Numbered from the stretch's first letter, positions 35,611 to 45,431 are shown. The stretch: 64,000 nt of DNA from Chromobacterium sp. IIBBL 290-4 (GCF_024207115.1 NZ_CP100128.1:682001-746000), one strand, 5' to 3'. Numbers and translations are program-made. Notes: generated by a model not told the origin, from the letters alone.

Positions 35611-36707
35611 GGCAGCACGCCCAGCAAGGACCACAATCTGCGGGACTCAGTGTCGCTATCCAATAGTTCTGCCAAGAGTTCGCGCAAAGGCTTATCTCCC
35701 CACTCCACGGCTCGCTGTATCAAGTAGGGCACTGGACTATGCGGTTCGGTGCGCGCTAGATAATCAGCGATTCGCCGCAGCTGCCGATAAGCCTCTTCAC
35801 GGCTGGCAGGCTCCCTTGCCGCAGCCAACGTCGTCGCACTGGCATCATTTGAATGCTCAGGCGGCTTTTCGACTTGCGACGCAACGAATGGCGTCAGCGG
35901 TTCAAACCGCCCATCGTCCGGACACATGGCGGCTAGTTCACTCAACGCTCGCGCCAACTGCTCCAAGGTGATCCACAAGCCGCCAAATGAAGGCGTGTCT
36001 GCCGCCATTGCTTGCGCGCACCACTCCTCCAGGCCTTGCAAGGCGACTCGGCTTCTGGCCAATACTTCCAAACCCTCTTTATCCACGCAGCCAGGCTGCG
36101 CGCGCACTCGTTCTTCAAGCAATCGCATCTCCTGCCGGGCCTGCGCCATTTCATCTGAAGCCTCACTCTTCCCCAACCTGCGCTTCAAATCGCGCCAATG
36201 TGCCAGCGTTAGCGTATTATCGCCTCCGCTCGGGGCCAACAAAGGCACTCTCATTTCCACAGTGCTGGCGTAGCATTTCGCCAGCCACTCCAGCGGCGCG
36301 GCGCGAAACGACATATCACCATCGCGGGGCAGCGGATGCAAACCGTCCCAATAGCTCTCGCAATAGCGCAACACCAAGGTCAAAGCGGCCTCCAATCCGG
36401 AAAGGCCTAGCAAATGCAGCCACGACTCACCCAGCCAGGCCGCCACCATCAAATCCTTGCTCCTCCCGGTCAACACTTCTTGCGCCAACCTCTCCACGCC
36501 AACCCAATCGGCTTTCTTCAGATCACTTTCCCATACTCCAGCAGGCAGCGTGGGGTCATCTTCGCGCCGTAACTCGCGCAGCTGGTCGTATTCAGGGCTA
36601 TAGCGGACTGGCTCACCGCAAGGATTGCTGTCCCGGATAGGTTGCAGCAAGGCAGTCAATCGGCCTTTCATTTCAGGGTGCGTCAACGCCTCAATCCCTT
36701 CGGCCAT
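35607..36707 (-). CDS. tssA: Type VI secretion protein TssA (ImpA_N domain)
   Basis: A 366-residue protein. The N-terminal ImpA_N domain is clear: LQPIRDSNPCGEPVRYSPEY, then KKADWVGVERLAQEVLTGRSK, AWLGESWLHLLG and YWDGLHPLP. TssA caps or primes the growing sheath and contacts the baseplate. The C-terminal region has a helical VasL/TssA-type end (REEAYRQLRRIADYLARTEP, then HSPVPYLIQRAVEWG). The start is at 36707 with GAGGGACG upstream; the tssM stop overlaps it by 17 bases. It is the last gene of the leftward tssJKLMA unit. Confidence 0.93.
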   Translation of the reverse strand: MAEGIEALTHPEMKGRLTALLQPIRDSNPCGEPVRYSPEYDQLRELRREDDPTLPAGVWESDLKKADWVGVERLAQEVLTGRSKDLMVAAWLGESWLHLLGLSGLEAALTLVLRYCESYWDGLHPLPRDGDMSFRAAPLEWLAKCYASTVEMRVPLLAPSGGDNTLTLAHWRDLKRRLGKSEASDEMAQARQEMRLLEERVRAQPGCVDKEGLEVLARSRVALQGLEEWCAQAMAADTPSFGGLWITLEQLARALSELAAMCPDDGRFEPLTPFVASQVEKPPEHSNDASATTLAAAREPASREEAYRQLRRIADYLARTEPHSPVPYLIQRAVEWGDKPLRELLAELLDSDTESRRLWSLLGVLP

Positions 36708-39700
36708 CACTCGTCCCTCTGCTATCTGTCACGTTGATGTTAGCTGCGGCACGCTCATCGCTTCGGTACGGCGACGGGGGCGCAAAGTACGGTAAGGTTC
36801 CCGCAGCGATGCCCCCCTTCGTCGTCGGCGCCAGCCTTAAAAACATGCGCGCATGGCTTAATCCGGCGCCGTCCGCATTACGAACAGGCAAGTTCAACAT
36901 CAGCGCCCAGTCGCCATTGCGGCCGGCTATGTTTGACGGCGCCTGGTTATCCCTCATCAGGCGCAGCATTGCCCATTGACCGTCATAGCTCCAGCTGGCG
37001 ATGCGGTCAAACACGCTCAAGCCTCTTTGAGCCGCGTCATCGGCAGGTGCTTGCGCGGAATCCTTGGCCCAGCGCAGCGTCAACGTCACTGGCTGGCCCA
37101 CAGCCCAATGTACCCTTGAAGTGGAGGCCGCCGGATAAGAGGTCCTGCTCCCTCCCGCGCTCCATGTCCATTCGATGACCTGATCAGCGGCTCGCTCCCG
37201 TTCTCTATCAGTACGCCAGCGCAAGTCCAAATCCACGCCTTGCCAGGCGCCGCTATTATCGCGCGCGAACAGCGGCGCCAGCCAAGACTGGGCATAGCGG
37301 GCCTGTTCCAGAAACCGCCTGGCCGCCAAAACTCGGTCGGATTTCAGATCGCGCAATCCACCGCCGGCCAATTCGGCATTGTCGTCCAACAGTTTCAGAA
37401 ACTCTGCAACTCGCTCCGGGGCCGCGTCCTCGGCTCCGGCGTTGGCGGAGAACGGAAAACGATTGGCCAGATACTGGTTGAAATAAGCGGCTAAACGCTG
37501 ATAAGCCGCCGCTCCGACTTGCCCTCGCAAAGCATCGCAACGGCTGCCTGCCATTTTCACCAAAGCCTGGGCACGATCCGCGAACAGATTGCCAGCGACA
37601 GGCAATGCCGCCTGATCTAGAACTCGCCGACAGTTGCCCACATCCATCTCATTCAATTCACGGCTGATCAGCGTCTCCAATAAAGCAGGCGCGCTATCTA
37701 CAGCCTTTTCACGATAGCGGCGCAGCTCTGCATCAGTTTTCTGCCAGCGCTCTATCAAAGCCTGGTCGCCAACAGACAAACCATCTTTACGTGGAGCCAA
37801 CCAAGACAAGCTGGATGACTGGGACTGCACAACTCCGCCCAGCCAATCAATCTGACCGGCAAGGTATTGCTTCAACTCGCCCTCATTCGCCGCTCGAAAC
37901 GCTTTAACCCCGGCATTGCGCCCGCCATCCCACCAATCGAATCCTCCTCGCTGCGGCCTATAGGCTTCGGACGATTGCAAAAGCAAGCTGGCGCCGCGCA
38001 ACGAGGCCAAGGCTCTACGATCCATTTCCCCGACCACCTCATCTCGCAAATCCGAGCGGCCCAAATCCTCGAACGCCGCCAGCAATGAAGGCATCTGATG
38101 CGCCATCGCGTCGAAATCGGCAGCCCCGCCCGCTGCATCGCCTGGTTTGGCCATATCAGCGCGCCGCCCCAACTCATAGCGCATCCTCCCGGCCATGACC
38201 GCGTTCATCGCCACCACGGCCCCCTCTCGATATTCAAACGGCAAGTCGGCACTAAGCAGCAGCTTCTGGTAATCGCCATGATCGCGCATGACCGCAGTCA
38301 GCCTGGCGGCATTCATTCCAGTCAAGCTAGATGGCTTGCCGTCGTCGCCAGAGGGGCGCGACAAGAAAGCCTCCAGGGCGACCTGCAATTGCGACACGGA
38401 TTTCCTCAGCGTGAGGCTGCCGGATGACTGCTGTTCCAGCAGACTGCTGGGGGAGGACTGAGAAAGCCATTGCCGGTGGAATGCCTGCCGGGCTCTGCGC
38501 CCCGCGTCCTCCGTCGCCGCTACCACATCGCTGCCGATCAGGCTGCCGCGCGCCGCCTTATCCATCATTGCGCCATACCCCGGCACCAGTTCCCGCCCGG
38601 ATGCTCGGCTCCAGGCGTTATTGATAGAATTTGTCAGACGCTGCAGCATGTCTATTTCATCCACCAACTGCTGCAGCTGCTGCGCAGAGCCAATGCGGCG
38701 ATTCGTCAAATCCTTCAGCCGCTCCTCCACAATATCCGCTGTCCGCGAGAAGGTTTTCCCGGTATAGAGCCGGTCATACCAGGTTTGCATCGCATTCTGA
38801 AAATGCGCCGCAGTCAGTGGTCGAATCTGGTTAAGCCGGACCAACGGGCCCAGGGACTGATCTGATGAAGCCAAAGCCTCTGCCAGATGTGTTTTGGCTC
38901 CGGCGGGCAACGGCGCGAAATTGAGCTCAAATAAGCTGTTGAGCAGTGGCACAGCCTCATCCGGCGCGACTGCCGGGTCCTGCACGGCTCGGTTGTAGCG
39001 GCCCACTTGCCGCTCCAGATTGCTGGCCGCATCTGCCAATTGACGAGCCTGGGCATATTCCGGCCAGCTATCGGGAGACGCGTCCTCATCCACATCCTGC
39101 ACATCGCCTTCGCCAAGGCGCGCCACTTTCGAAGCATCGCGCAACAAACGCAGCTGCGTCGGCTTCAAAATAATGTCAGCAAACGCTTCACGCCAAGACT
39201 GGTCGACCCGCTCATCCAACGATGAAAACAAGGAGGTGGGAAACAGAAGGCTGGAGAACCTTCGCTGCGGGATTTGCCCTAGCGCCCGCCACAATAGCGC
39301 CATGCGTTGCACCGCCTGCGCGTCTCCGGCTTGGCGCGCGGCCACGCCGCCGTTTTCCTGCGCGTAAGATTGCCGCTGCTGCCTCAATATCTCGACACGC
39401 TCTGTCGCCATACTCCAAAACCAGGTCATGCCGGCCACCCACAACACGGCCATCAGCCCTGTGCCGGCCAGCGCCCATCGCTGCCACCGCTTTCTCAGTC
39501 GGAGAATGCGGGGCACAGGCTGGGCCAAACCCTGTTCGGCCAAAATACGCCGCCTCAGCAAACGACCGGCAAAGAACGGAGGCTCAGGCGCGATCCCTTC
39601 GCCGCCGCCGGCCTGCGCGCCAATAAAATATATGCCGCGCAAAGATGGCGCTTCCCCTAACGCGTTGCCGCGAAACACGGGATCGCACAGACTTTGCAAA

Positions 39701-40497
39701 TTAGCGCGCGCGGCAGCCAGGCGTCGCGGCAGAAGGTACAGTTCCGGCGAAATGCTTCCCTGCAACGCGCCGATCTCCGCCACCGCCTCGGCGGCCGTTT
39801 GCTGCAGGCTTTCCATCGCCAGCCCTATCCACTCTGGCTGATAGGCCATGCCTGGGACATAAGGCGAAGACCAGCCCAGCGTCGCATCGCGAGCTTCCCT
39901 TGGCAGCGCCCTCGTCAAATCGAGAAAACCCGGCACCTGCTCCGCTCCGCTCACGACCATGTAAATAGGCAGACTCAGGCCCAAGCGTTGCTGCAAGTCC
40001 GAAAACTTGCGGCTGGCGGCCAACCCTGCACTCACCGACAAGCTCTCGCTCCACAATTTGTCCGCGGACACCACCCAGATCAGCGCATCCAGCGGCCTTT
40101 GCCCGCGCGCGCGCAGTAAAACGCCCAGCAGCCGCCTCCAGGCAGACAATGGGGCAAGCGCGCCTTCCGGATGCTTGAACATATCGTCAGGGGGCACAAG
40201 CACCGCGCCATCGTTGCCGTACCACCACCGGCCAAACCAATTGGCCTCTCCGTCGCTCTTCAATTGCAGGGCCGCCGCCAAGCTCTCCGCTCCGCGCACC
40301 TGCTCTCCCAAAACCAGCACCCATGGCGTCTGGTAACGATCATCCGCCCCGATTTCCCGCTCGAAACGGCGCACGGCTCCGCGAAAGCTCCGCCGCGCCG
40401 GATCGGCCTCGCGCCGCAGCCACCACAGGCCCGCCGCCGCCAACAGTAGAAACAACGCAATCCAGAACACCAGCCAGGCCATAGACTCCATGCTCAT
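36691..40497 (-). CDS. tssM: Type VI secretion membrane complex protein TssM (IcmF)
   Basis: A 1268-residue inner-membrane protein that with TssL and TssJ forms the envelope-spanning complex. It has two N-terminal helices (about residues 6-28) and a third near 350 (WALAGTGLMAVLWVAGMTWF), then a large periplasmic part with an IcmF-related region and a C-terminal TssJ-binding domain. The cytoplasmic NTPase motif is degenerate: the usual GxxGxGKT position reads GEQVRGAES (residues 64-72), and the Walker-B-like DTAGRY region reads PPDDMF. The start forms an ATGA overlap with tssL. Confidence 0.94.
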   Translation of the reverse strand: MSMESMAWLVFWIALFLLLAAAGLWWLRREADPARRSFRGAVRRFEREIGADDRYQTPWVLVLGEQVRGAESLAAALQLKSDGEANWFGRWWYGNDGAVLVPPDDMFKHPEGALAPLSAWRRLLGVLLRARGQRPLDALIWVVSADKLWSESLSVSAGLAASRKFSDLQQRLGLSLPIYMVVSGAEQVPGFLDLTRALPREARDATLGWSSPYVPGMAYQPEWIGLAMESLQQTAAEAVAEIGALQGSISPELYLLPRRLAAARANLQSLCDPVFRGNALGEAPSLRGIYFIGAQAGGGEGIAPEPPFFAGRLLRRRILAEQGLAQPVPRILRLRKRWQRWALAGTGLMAVLWVAGMTWFWSMATERVEILRQQRQSYAQENGGVAARQAGDAQAVQRMALLWRALGQIPQRRFSSLLFPTSLFSSLDERVDQSWREAFADIILKPTQLRLLRDASKVARLGEGDVQDVDEDASPDSWPEYAQARQLADAASNLERQVGRYNRAVQDPAVAPDEAVPLLNSLFELNFAPLPAGAKTHLAEALASSDQSLGPLVRLNQIRPLTAAHFQNAMQTWYDRLYTGKTFSRTADIVEERLKDLTNRRIGSAQQLQQLVDEIDMLQRLTNSINNAWSRASGRELVPGYGAMMDKAARGSLIGSDVVAATEDAGRRARQAFHRQWLSQSSPSSLLEQQSSGSLTLRKSVSQLQVALEAFLSRPSGDDGKPSSLTGMNAARLTAVMRDHGDYQKLLLSADLPFEYREGAVVAMNAVMAGRMRYELGRRADMAKPGDAAGGAADFDAMAHQMPSLLAAFEDLGRSDLRDEVVGEMDRRALASLRGASLLLQSSEAYRPQRGGFDWWDGGRNAGVKAFRAANEGELKQYLAGQIDWLGGVVQSQSSSLSWLAPRKDGLSVGDQALIERWQKTDAELRRYREKAVDSAPALLETLISRELNEMDVGNCRRVLDQAALPVAGNLFADRAQALVKMAGSRCDALRGQVGAAAYQRLAAYFNQYLANRFPFSANAGAEDAAPERVAEFLKLLDDNAELAGGGLRDLKSDRVLAARRFLEQARYAQSWLAPLFARDNSGAWQGVDLDLRWRTDRERERAADQVIEWTWSAGGSRTSYPAASTSRVHWAVGQPVTLTLRWAKDSAQAPADDAAQRGLSVFDRIASWSYDGQWAMLRLMRDNQAPSNIAGRNGDWALMLNLPVRNADGAGLSHARMFLRLAPTTKGGIAAGTLPYFAPPSPYRSDERAAANINVTDSRGTSDGRRD

Positions 40498-41258
40498 TTT
40501 CGCGCCCCGCTCTCCGTGTTGGACTGGTACAGCAGGGGCTCCACTCGCGACTCTATGTCTCGCCAGAACAAGTGGCTCACCGCCAATACCACAGCGAACA
40601 GAGCCGCAACGCCCAGACCCAGCCGGAAGCCATCGGGCAGCATTCTGCGCACCTCGATGCGCTGCGGCGGCAACGCGCTGCTGCGCTCCAGAACCATGTC
40701 CAGATTACGTGCGTCGACCTCACGCTGGTGCACAAAAGCAAACAGCTCGCGCCGCCATTCTTCGTGCAAACCCAGACCGCCGCCGCTGCGCAAACGGCCA
40801 TAAAAACCCAGGATCAGGCATTGCAAACAGACCGTGGCTAGATCGCGGCTGGTCGGATCGCGCTCCCGCAGCACCCGTTCTATCAGCTCCGGCACCTTCT
40901 CGCCCGCCGTCCGGGTGCCAAACAACCTTTGTTCCAATGGGGCCTGTTGCCATGCCGCCTGACCCGGCCATTCCTGGAACAACAGCCGCTCATCCACCAG
41001 CGCGACGAATAAATACTGCACCGCATCGATCTGCGATTGCCCAGCCGCTCCCACTCTGGCGCTAGCGTTGCGGCTCAGCCGCCTCGTCAGCAAACTGGCC
41101 TGCTCCGCGGCCGACTCCACCGCTCTGTCAACCGCCAAGCCGCCGGACATCAATTCATCATAAAATTGCAACCACTCGGCATAGGCATCGCCAAACACCG
41201 TGGCAAGCGGCGCTTGAGTGATTGCGCCTGATACTGGCTGGGTGGTTTCCTCCATCAT
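40494..41258 (-). CDS. tssL: Type VI secretion membrane complex protein TssL
   Basis: A 254-residue inner-membrane protein with a cytoplasmic DotU/IcmH domain (VQYLFVALVDERLLF, then EQRLFGTRTAGEKVPELIER) and one C-terminal transmembrane helix (about residues 210-232), leaving a short periplasmic tail. No peptidoglycan-binding domain is fused, so anchoring to the wall must come from elsewhere. The start at 41258 has GGAGGGCGG upstream and an ATGA overlap with the tssK stop; a longer frame lacks support. Confidence 0.93.
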   Translation of the reverse strand: MMEETTQPVSGAITQAPLATVFGDAYAEWLQFYDELMSGGLAVDRAVESAAEQASLLTRRLSRNASARVGAAGQSQIDAVQYLFVALVDERLLFQEWPGQAAWQQAPLEQRLFGTRTAGEKVPELIERVLRERDPTSRDLATVCLQCLILGFYGRLRSGGGLGLHEEWRRELFAFVHQREVDARNLDMVLERSSALPPQRIEVRRMLPDGFRLGLGVAALFAVVLAVSHLFWRDIESRVEPLLYQSNTESGARK

Positions 41259-42598
41259 TTTCCGCCCTCCGACTCCGCTGCATCGGTGACAAACAGCAAA
41301 GCCTCCCACGGCTCGATGCCGACCACGCCTGACGGCTGGGTCATACGCAAGCGCTCGTCCTGCAGATACCATTCGCCCTGGGTCAGCAACATGAACAGCC
41401 GGGTATCATCCCCCACGCTGTAGGCGACTTGTTCGACACGGTCCAACGCCCGAAAAGCCAGGCCACGCATGCGTTGTCTGGCCAGCATCGCGATATGGGG
41501 TTCGGAAGCGACAATGGCCTGCTCCAGCCAATGACGCGCGGCCGAGGCGGCAGCGCCCGCCGGCATGCGCAATCCGATCACCAGCTTGTCGCGGTTGCGC
41601 GCCGCATCCGGCAGCTCAATCCAGAAGCCGTCAGCGTCTCGATTGAACAAACAGCTGCGATACCCCGCCCGTATCCGGTCCAGCCTTTCAGAGAGCCATC
41701 CAAGCAGCGCATCGAAACAGCCCAGCAAGTCCAGGTAATTGAAAGGAGGAAACGCCGGCACCCCGGCTGAGGGATCCAAGGCCGACAACGCTCCCGCCAT
41801 GCCCGCCAATAAGACGTAAAATTGGGACGGATGGCCGCAACGCGCCCCCAGCGCCGCCTCAAGCTCAGGCAAGCGCTGCCAAAGCGCTATCAGCAGGCGG
41901 CTGATCTCCTCGATATCATCCTCATTGGCCGCTTCGCGCGCCTGCCGCAGCCGCCCCCCCAGAAAAACGCATTTCTCGCGCGCCTTTGAGCACAGCGCCG
42001 ATATTCGGCGCCCCAACACGCTCTCAGGGGCGATCCATGGCGAAGGCGGCGCAAACGGCAAGCGAACAAAGCCCCCGCCTTGCTGAGCCACTCGCAGCAA
42101 GGGCAGGCTCACCATGTCGGCCAGCGCCGAGTCGGTCAGCAATCGCACATCCGGCTGCCACATCGTCAAGCTGGTCGGACTCTCTCCGCTGCTCAGGTCC
42201 GGCACCGCCTCGCCGATGACCGAACGGTATCTTCCGGCTTGCGGATCCAGCCGCCCGCCGCGCCAGATCGGCGGCAAGGCCAGATGCACCATGACTCGCC
42301 CATCCGGCGCAGCCTCCACTTCGCTGCCGATCTCGCATGCGAGATCCTCCCCGGCCCCGGCGATGAAACGAACCGGCAAACCATCAGGCAAAATCGCCTC
42401 CAGCTCCAGCAATCTCACGACTCCGCCGATCAAAGCGGCTTCATCCACTTCCATGCGCAACACGCCCCAATACAGCGGCTGAGCGGCCTTAGCCACCGCA
42501 GCCGCCACGCCTTCTGCGCGTAATCCCTGCAGCTGGAAATGCTGCGGCAACAACTGCATTCCCTCATACCAGCAAATCGCCTGCGGCACCGTTTTCAA
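41255..42598 (-). CDS. tssK: Type VI secretion baseplate protein TssK
   Basis: A 447-residue adaptor that links the baseplate to the TssJLM membrane complex. The opening QAICWYEGMQLLPQHFQLQ is the typical TssK start (W-x-E-G-M-L-L-x-P-Q-H-F). The middle segment with LPFAPPSPWIAPES and the C-terminal receptor-binding-like domain fit the family. Length is usual. It overlaps tssL and follows tssJ by 27 bases. Confidence 0.94.
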   Translation of the reverse strand: MKTVPQAICWYEGMQLLPQHFQLQGLRAEGVAAAVAKAAQPLYWGVLRMEVDEAALIGGVVRLLELEAILPDGLPVRFIAGAGEDLACEIGSEVEAAPDGRVMVHLALPPIWRGGRLDPQAGRYRSVIGEAVPDLSSGESPTSLTMWQPDVRLLTDSALADMVSLPLLRVAQQGGGFVRLPFAPPSPWIAPESVLGRRISALCSKAREKCVFLGGRLRQAREAANEDDIEEISRLLIALWQRLPELEAALGARCGHPSQFYVLLAGMAGALSALDPSAGVPAFPPFNYLDLLGCFDALLGWLSERLDRIRAGYRSCLFNRDADGFWIELPDAARNRDKLVIGLRMPAGAAASAARHWLEQAIVASEPHIAMLARQRMRGLAFRALDRVEQVAYSVGDDTRLFMLLTQGEWYLQDERLRMTQPSGVVGIEPWEALLFVTDAAESEGGK

Positions 42599-42625
42599 AC
42601 CATGCCCTCCCTCGCTTGAAAAACA

Positions 42626-43114
42626 TCACGGCTGGACCAGCCTCAAATCCTTTTCCTCCAAACGAATCCAGGCTTTCCGGATCTCTCCCAAGTTCAGCCT
42701 ATGCATGCCGGGCGAAGCGTATCCCGCATATACCAGCAGCCCCATTGCGCGCTCGCCATGGATGGGCACTTCCTCAGTCTCGATATGCTGCCCTGGAACC
42801 AGCTCCAGACTCCAGATCCTCATCGCTTCCGGGTAGTCGCGTTGCAGTTGCTCTCTTTGCTCGAACCACTTGGCGGCCGGCAGCGATTGCAGCACCTTCA
42901 ACAGCTCTGGATCCTTCACCGCGACGAAATCCACGGCAAGCGGCGTGTCGTCGTTGGCTCGTCTAGTCATATCCAGCGTCACGGCATCCAGTTTGACCGA
43001 CGGTCCCCATCCCAACACAGCGCACGCCGATAACCCACCTGTCAATCCGGCCAGTAGCACGCACATCGCCCCCAGACGACACAAGAAACTTGCCTTCATC
43101 TCCGCTAACGACAT
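42626..43114 (-). CDS. tssJ: Type VI secretion outer-membrane lipoprotein TssJ
   Basis: A 162-residue lipoprotein. The signal sequence ends in a lipobox (GGLSAC, lipidated Cys31). The body shows the transthyretin-like TssJ pattern: VKLDAVTLDMTRRANDDTPLAVDFVAV, read as two adjoining strands, then ALPAAKWF-type and YPEAMRIWSLELVPGQ segments. The start at 43114 has GAGGTGG 5 bases upstream; a longer frame would extend into the divergent promoter region. It is first in the tssJKLMA unit. Confidence 0.9.
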   Translation of the reverse strand: MSLAEMKASFLCRLGAMCVLLAGLTGGLSACAVLGWGPSVKLDAVTLDMTRRANDDTPLAVDFVAVKDPELLKVLQSLPAAKWFEQREQLQRDYPEAMRIWSLELVPGQHIETEEVPIHGERAMGLLVYAGYASPGMHRLNLGEIRKAWIRLEEKDLRLVQP

Positions 43115-43292
43115 CGCCACCTCGATCAAAAATTTTTTGCAAAGCCTTAAATCTGGTTCTATAGATTTTGATAGACCATAGTCATTCATTAATGCAAATA
43201 GCAATGCCTATGTCTACAAAAATGAATTTGTCTGCGGCGAATAACGTCGGGACAGGACTTCATCTGAACAGATAACAAGCGAGGTCTGACAC
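43115..43292. promoter_or_regulatory. Divergent promoter region between tssJ and tssB
   Basis: A 178-base AT-rich region that must drive both halves of the T6SS locus. It holds an imperfect inverted repeat, TGGTTCTAT (about 43152-43160) and ATAGACCA, around AGATTTTG. This may be an operator. No sigma-54-type (-24/-12) element was recognised and no sigma-70 promoter stands out. Confidence 0.4.
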
Positions 43293-43901
43293 ATGGCTGA
43301 AAGCGCTCAACACAAGCTGGATAGGATCCGGCCGCCGCGCGTGCAAATCACCTATGACGTGGAAATCGGCAATGCCCTTGAGAAACGGGAATTGCCGCTG
43401 GTGGTCGGCATCATGTCCGACTTGGCCGGCAAACAGGAGAAGCCGTTGCCCAAGCTTGGCGAGCGCCGCTTTGTGGAGATAGACCGCGACAACTTCAACC
43501 AGGTGATGTCCTCCCTCGCCCCGCGTGTCACCGCCCAGGTGGACAACGCGCTGTCGGACGACGGCAGCAAGCTGAACGTGGAGCTCAACTTCAGCCACAT
43601 CGATGATTTCGACCCGGTCAGCATCGTCAATCAGGTAAAACCGCTGCGCCGCCTCTATGAAGCCCGCCAGAAGCTGCGCGACCTGCTGACCAAGCTGGAC
43701 GGCAACGACGATCTGGACAAATTGCTGCAAGACGTGATGGCCAATACCGAAGAACTGCAGAAGATCCGCGTCGCCAAACCGGACGCCCCGTCAGCCGCAA
43801 AAGCCGAATCTCCGGCCGCCCCCAAGGCCGAGCAGCCGGCATCCGCCGCGCCGGCCGCCGAAGAAGCTGCGCCGGAACCGGAAGCGCCCGCTGCGGAATG
43901 A
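43293..43901 (+). CDS. tssB: Type VI secretion sheath protein TssB
   Basis: A 202-residue small sheath subunit that assembles with TssC. It has VQITYDVEIGNALEKRELPL, then GIMSDLAGK, RRFVEIDRDNFNQVM and the C-terminal interface helix KLRDLLTKLDGNDDLDKLLQ. The final 40 residues or so are an unusual Ala/Pro/Glu-rich tail (for example APKAEQPASAAPAAEEAAPE) that adds length beyond the usual 165-170. RBS GAGGT. It is first in the rightward unit. Confidence 0.95.
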   Translation: MAESAQHKLDRIRPPRVQITYDVEIGNALEKRELPLVVGIMSDLAGKQEKPLPKLGERRFVEIDRDNFNQVMSSLAPRVTAQVDNALSDDGSKLNVELNFSHIDDFDPVSIVNQVKPLRRLYEARQKLRDLLTKLDGNDDLDKLLQDVMANTEELQKIRVAKPDAPSAAKAESPAAPKAEQPASAAPAAEEAAPEPEAPAAE

Positions 43902-43939
43902 CGCGCCTCATGATCTCGCAATGACACTGGAGACACTCC

Positions 43940-45421
43940 ATGGCTGAAACCCAAAATCAGACTGCCGGCGGCGCCCAAACCGCCACGCTGTCGCTGTTGG
44001 ACCGCATCATTCAGGAAGGCCGCATGGCCCACGACGAAGTGCAGCAGGAATACGCCAAGGACTTGCTGAACGAATTCGCCACCCAGGTGCTGGACGAAGG
44101 CATGGCCATCGACAAGGACACCGTGGCGATGATCAATCACCGCATCGCCATCATCGACCAGCTGTTGAGCAAGCAGTTGAACAACATCCTGCATCATCCG
44201 GACGTGCAGAAGCTGGAAGCCTCCTGGCGCGGCCTGCACTACCTGGTGATGAACACCGAAACCAGTTCCCGGCTCAAGCTGCGTCTGCTCAACGCCAGCA
44301 AGGACGAGCTGCTGAACGATCTGGAAAAAGCGGTCGAATTCGACCAGAGCGCGCTGTTCAAGAAAGTGTACGAGGAAGAATACGGCACCTTCGGCGGCTA
44401 CCCCATCAGCTTGCTGATAGGCGATTACGAATTCGGCCGCCATCCGCAAGACATCGCCTTGCTGGAGAAACTGTCCAACGTCGCCGCCGCCGCCCACGCG
44501 CCGCTGATCGCCGCCGCCAGCCCGCGCCTGTTCGACATGGCCAGCTTCACCGAACTGGCCGTCCCGCGCGATCTCGGCAAAGTGTTTGAAAGCACCGAAC
44601 TAATCAAATGGCGCGCCTTCCGCGCCAGCGAAGACTCCCGCTACGTCAGCCTGGTGCTGCCTCGCGTGCTGATGCGCCTGCCCTACGGCCCGGAAACCCA
44701 ACCCACCGAGGGCATGAACTACGTCGAGGACGTGGACGGCACCGATCACGGCAAATACTTGTGGGGCAATGCCGCCTACGCGCTTGGCCAGCGCATCACC
44801 AGCGCCTTCGCACAATATGGCTGGTGCGCCGCCATCCGCGGCGTGGAAGGCGGCGGCGCGGTGGAAGGCCTGCCGGCCCACACCTTCGGCACCGCTGCCG
44901 GCGACATCGCGCTGAAGTGTCCCACCGAAATCGCCATCACCGACCGCCGCGAGAAAGAGCTGGACGCCTTGGGCTTCATCGCGCTGTGCCACAAGAAAAA
45001 CACCGACCTAGCCGTGTTCTTCGGCGGCCAAACCGCCAACCAGCCCAAGCTCTACAACACCAACGAGGCCAATGCCAACTCGCGCATCTCCGCCATGCTG
45101 CCCTATGTGCTGGCCGCCTCGCGCTTCGCCCATTACATCAAGGTGATCATGCGCGACAAGATCGGCAGCTTCCTGACCCGCGACAACGTGGAAACCTATC
45201 TGAACAACTGGATAGCCGACTACGTGCTGGTCAACGACAACGCCCCGCAGGAAGTGAAGGCCCAGTTTCCGCTGCGCGAGGCGCGGGTGGACGTAAGCGA
45301 GGTGCCGGGCAAACCAGGCACCTACCGCGCCACCGTCTTCCTGCGCCCGCATTTCCAGCTGGAGGAACTAACCGCGTCCATCCGCCTGGTGGCCGAACTG
45401 CCGCCGCCGGTGGCCGCCTGA
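43940..45421 (+). CDS. tssC: Type VI secretion sheath protein TssC
   Basis: A 493-residue large sheath subunit. The core blocks are typical: PDVQKLEASWRGLHYLVMNT, YEEEYGTFGGYPISLLIGDY, the WGNAAYALGQRITSAFAQYG segment, and the C-terminal AHYIKVIMRDKIGSFLTRDN region. The C-terminal strands make the handshake contacts with TssB. Starts 38 bases after the tssB stop, with TGGAG as RBS. Confidence 0.97.
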   Translation: MAETQNQTAGGAQTATLSLLDRIIQEGRMAHDEVQQEYAKDLLNEFATQVLDEGMAIDKDTVAMINHRIAIIDQLLSKQLNNILHHPDVQKLEASWRGLHYLVMNTETSSRLKLRLLNASKDELLNDLEKAVEFDQSALFKKVYEEEYGTFGGYPISLLIGDYEFGRHPQDIALLEKLSNVAAAAHAPLIAAASPRLFDMASFTELAVPRDLGKVFESTELIKWRAFRASEDSRYVSLVLPRVLMRLPYGPETQPTEGMNYVEDVDGTDHGKYLWGNAAYALGQRITSAFAQYGWCAAIRGVEGGGAVEGLPAHTFGTAAGDIALKCPTEIAITDRREKELDALGFIALCHKKNTDLAVFFGGQTANQPKLYNTNEANANSRISAMLPYVLAASRFAHYIKVIMRDKIGSFLTRDNVETYLNNWIADYVLVNDNAPQEVKAQFPLREARVDVSEVPGKPGTYRATVFLRPHFQLEELTASIRLVAELPPPVAA

Positions 45422-45431
45422 CGCGACAAGC

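Noticed and set aside
32618..36353. A 16-base string (GATGCAAACCGTCCCA) shared by the REP-like region and the tssA gene
   Set aside because: In tssA it encodes the conserved TrpAspGlyLeuHisPro motif of the family; the match with the repeat is most likely coincidence.
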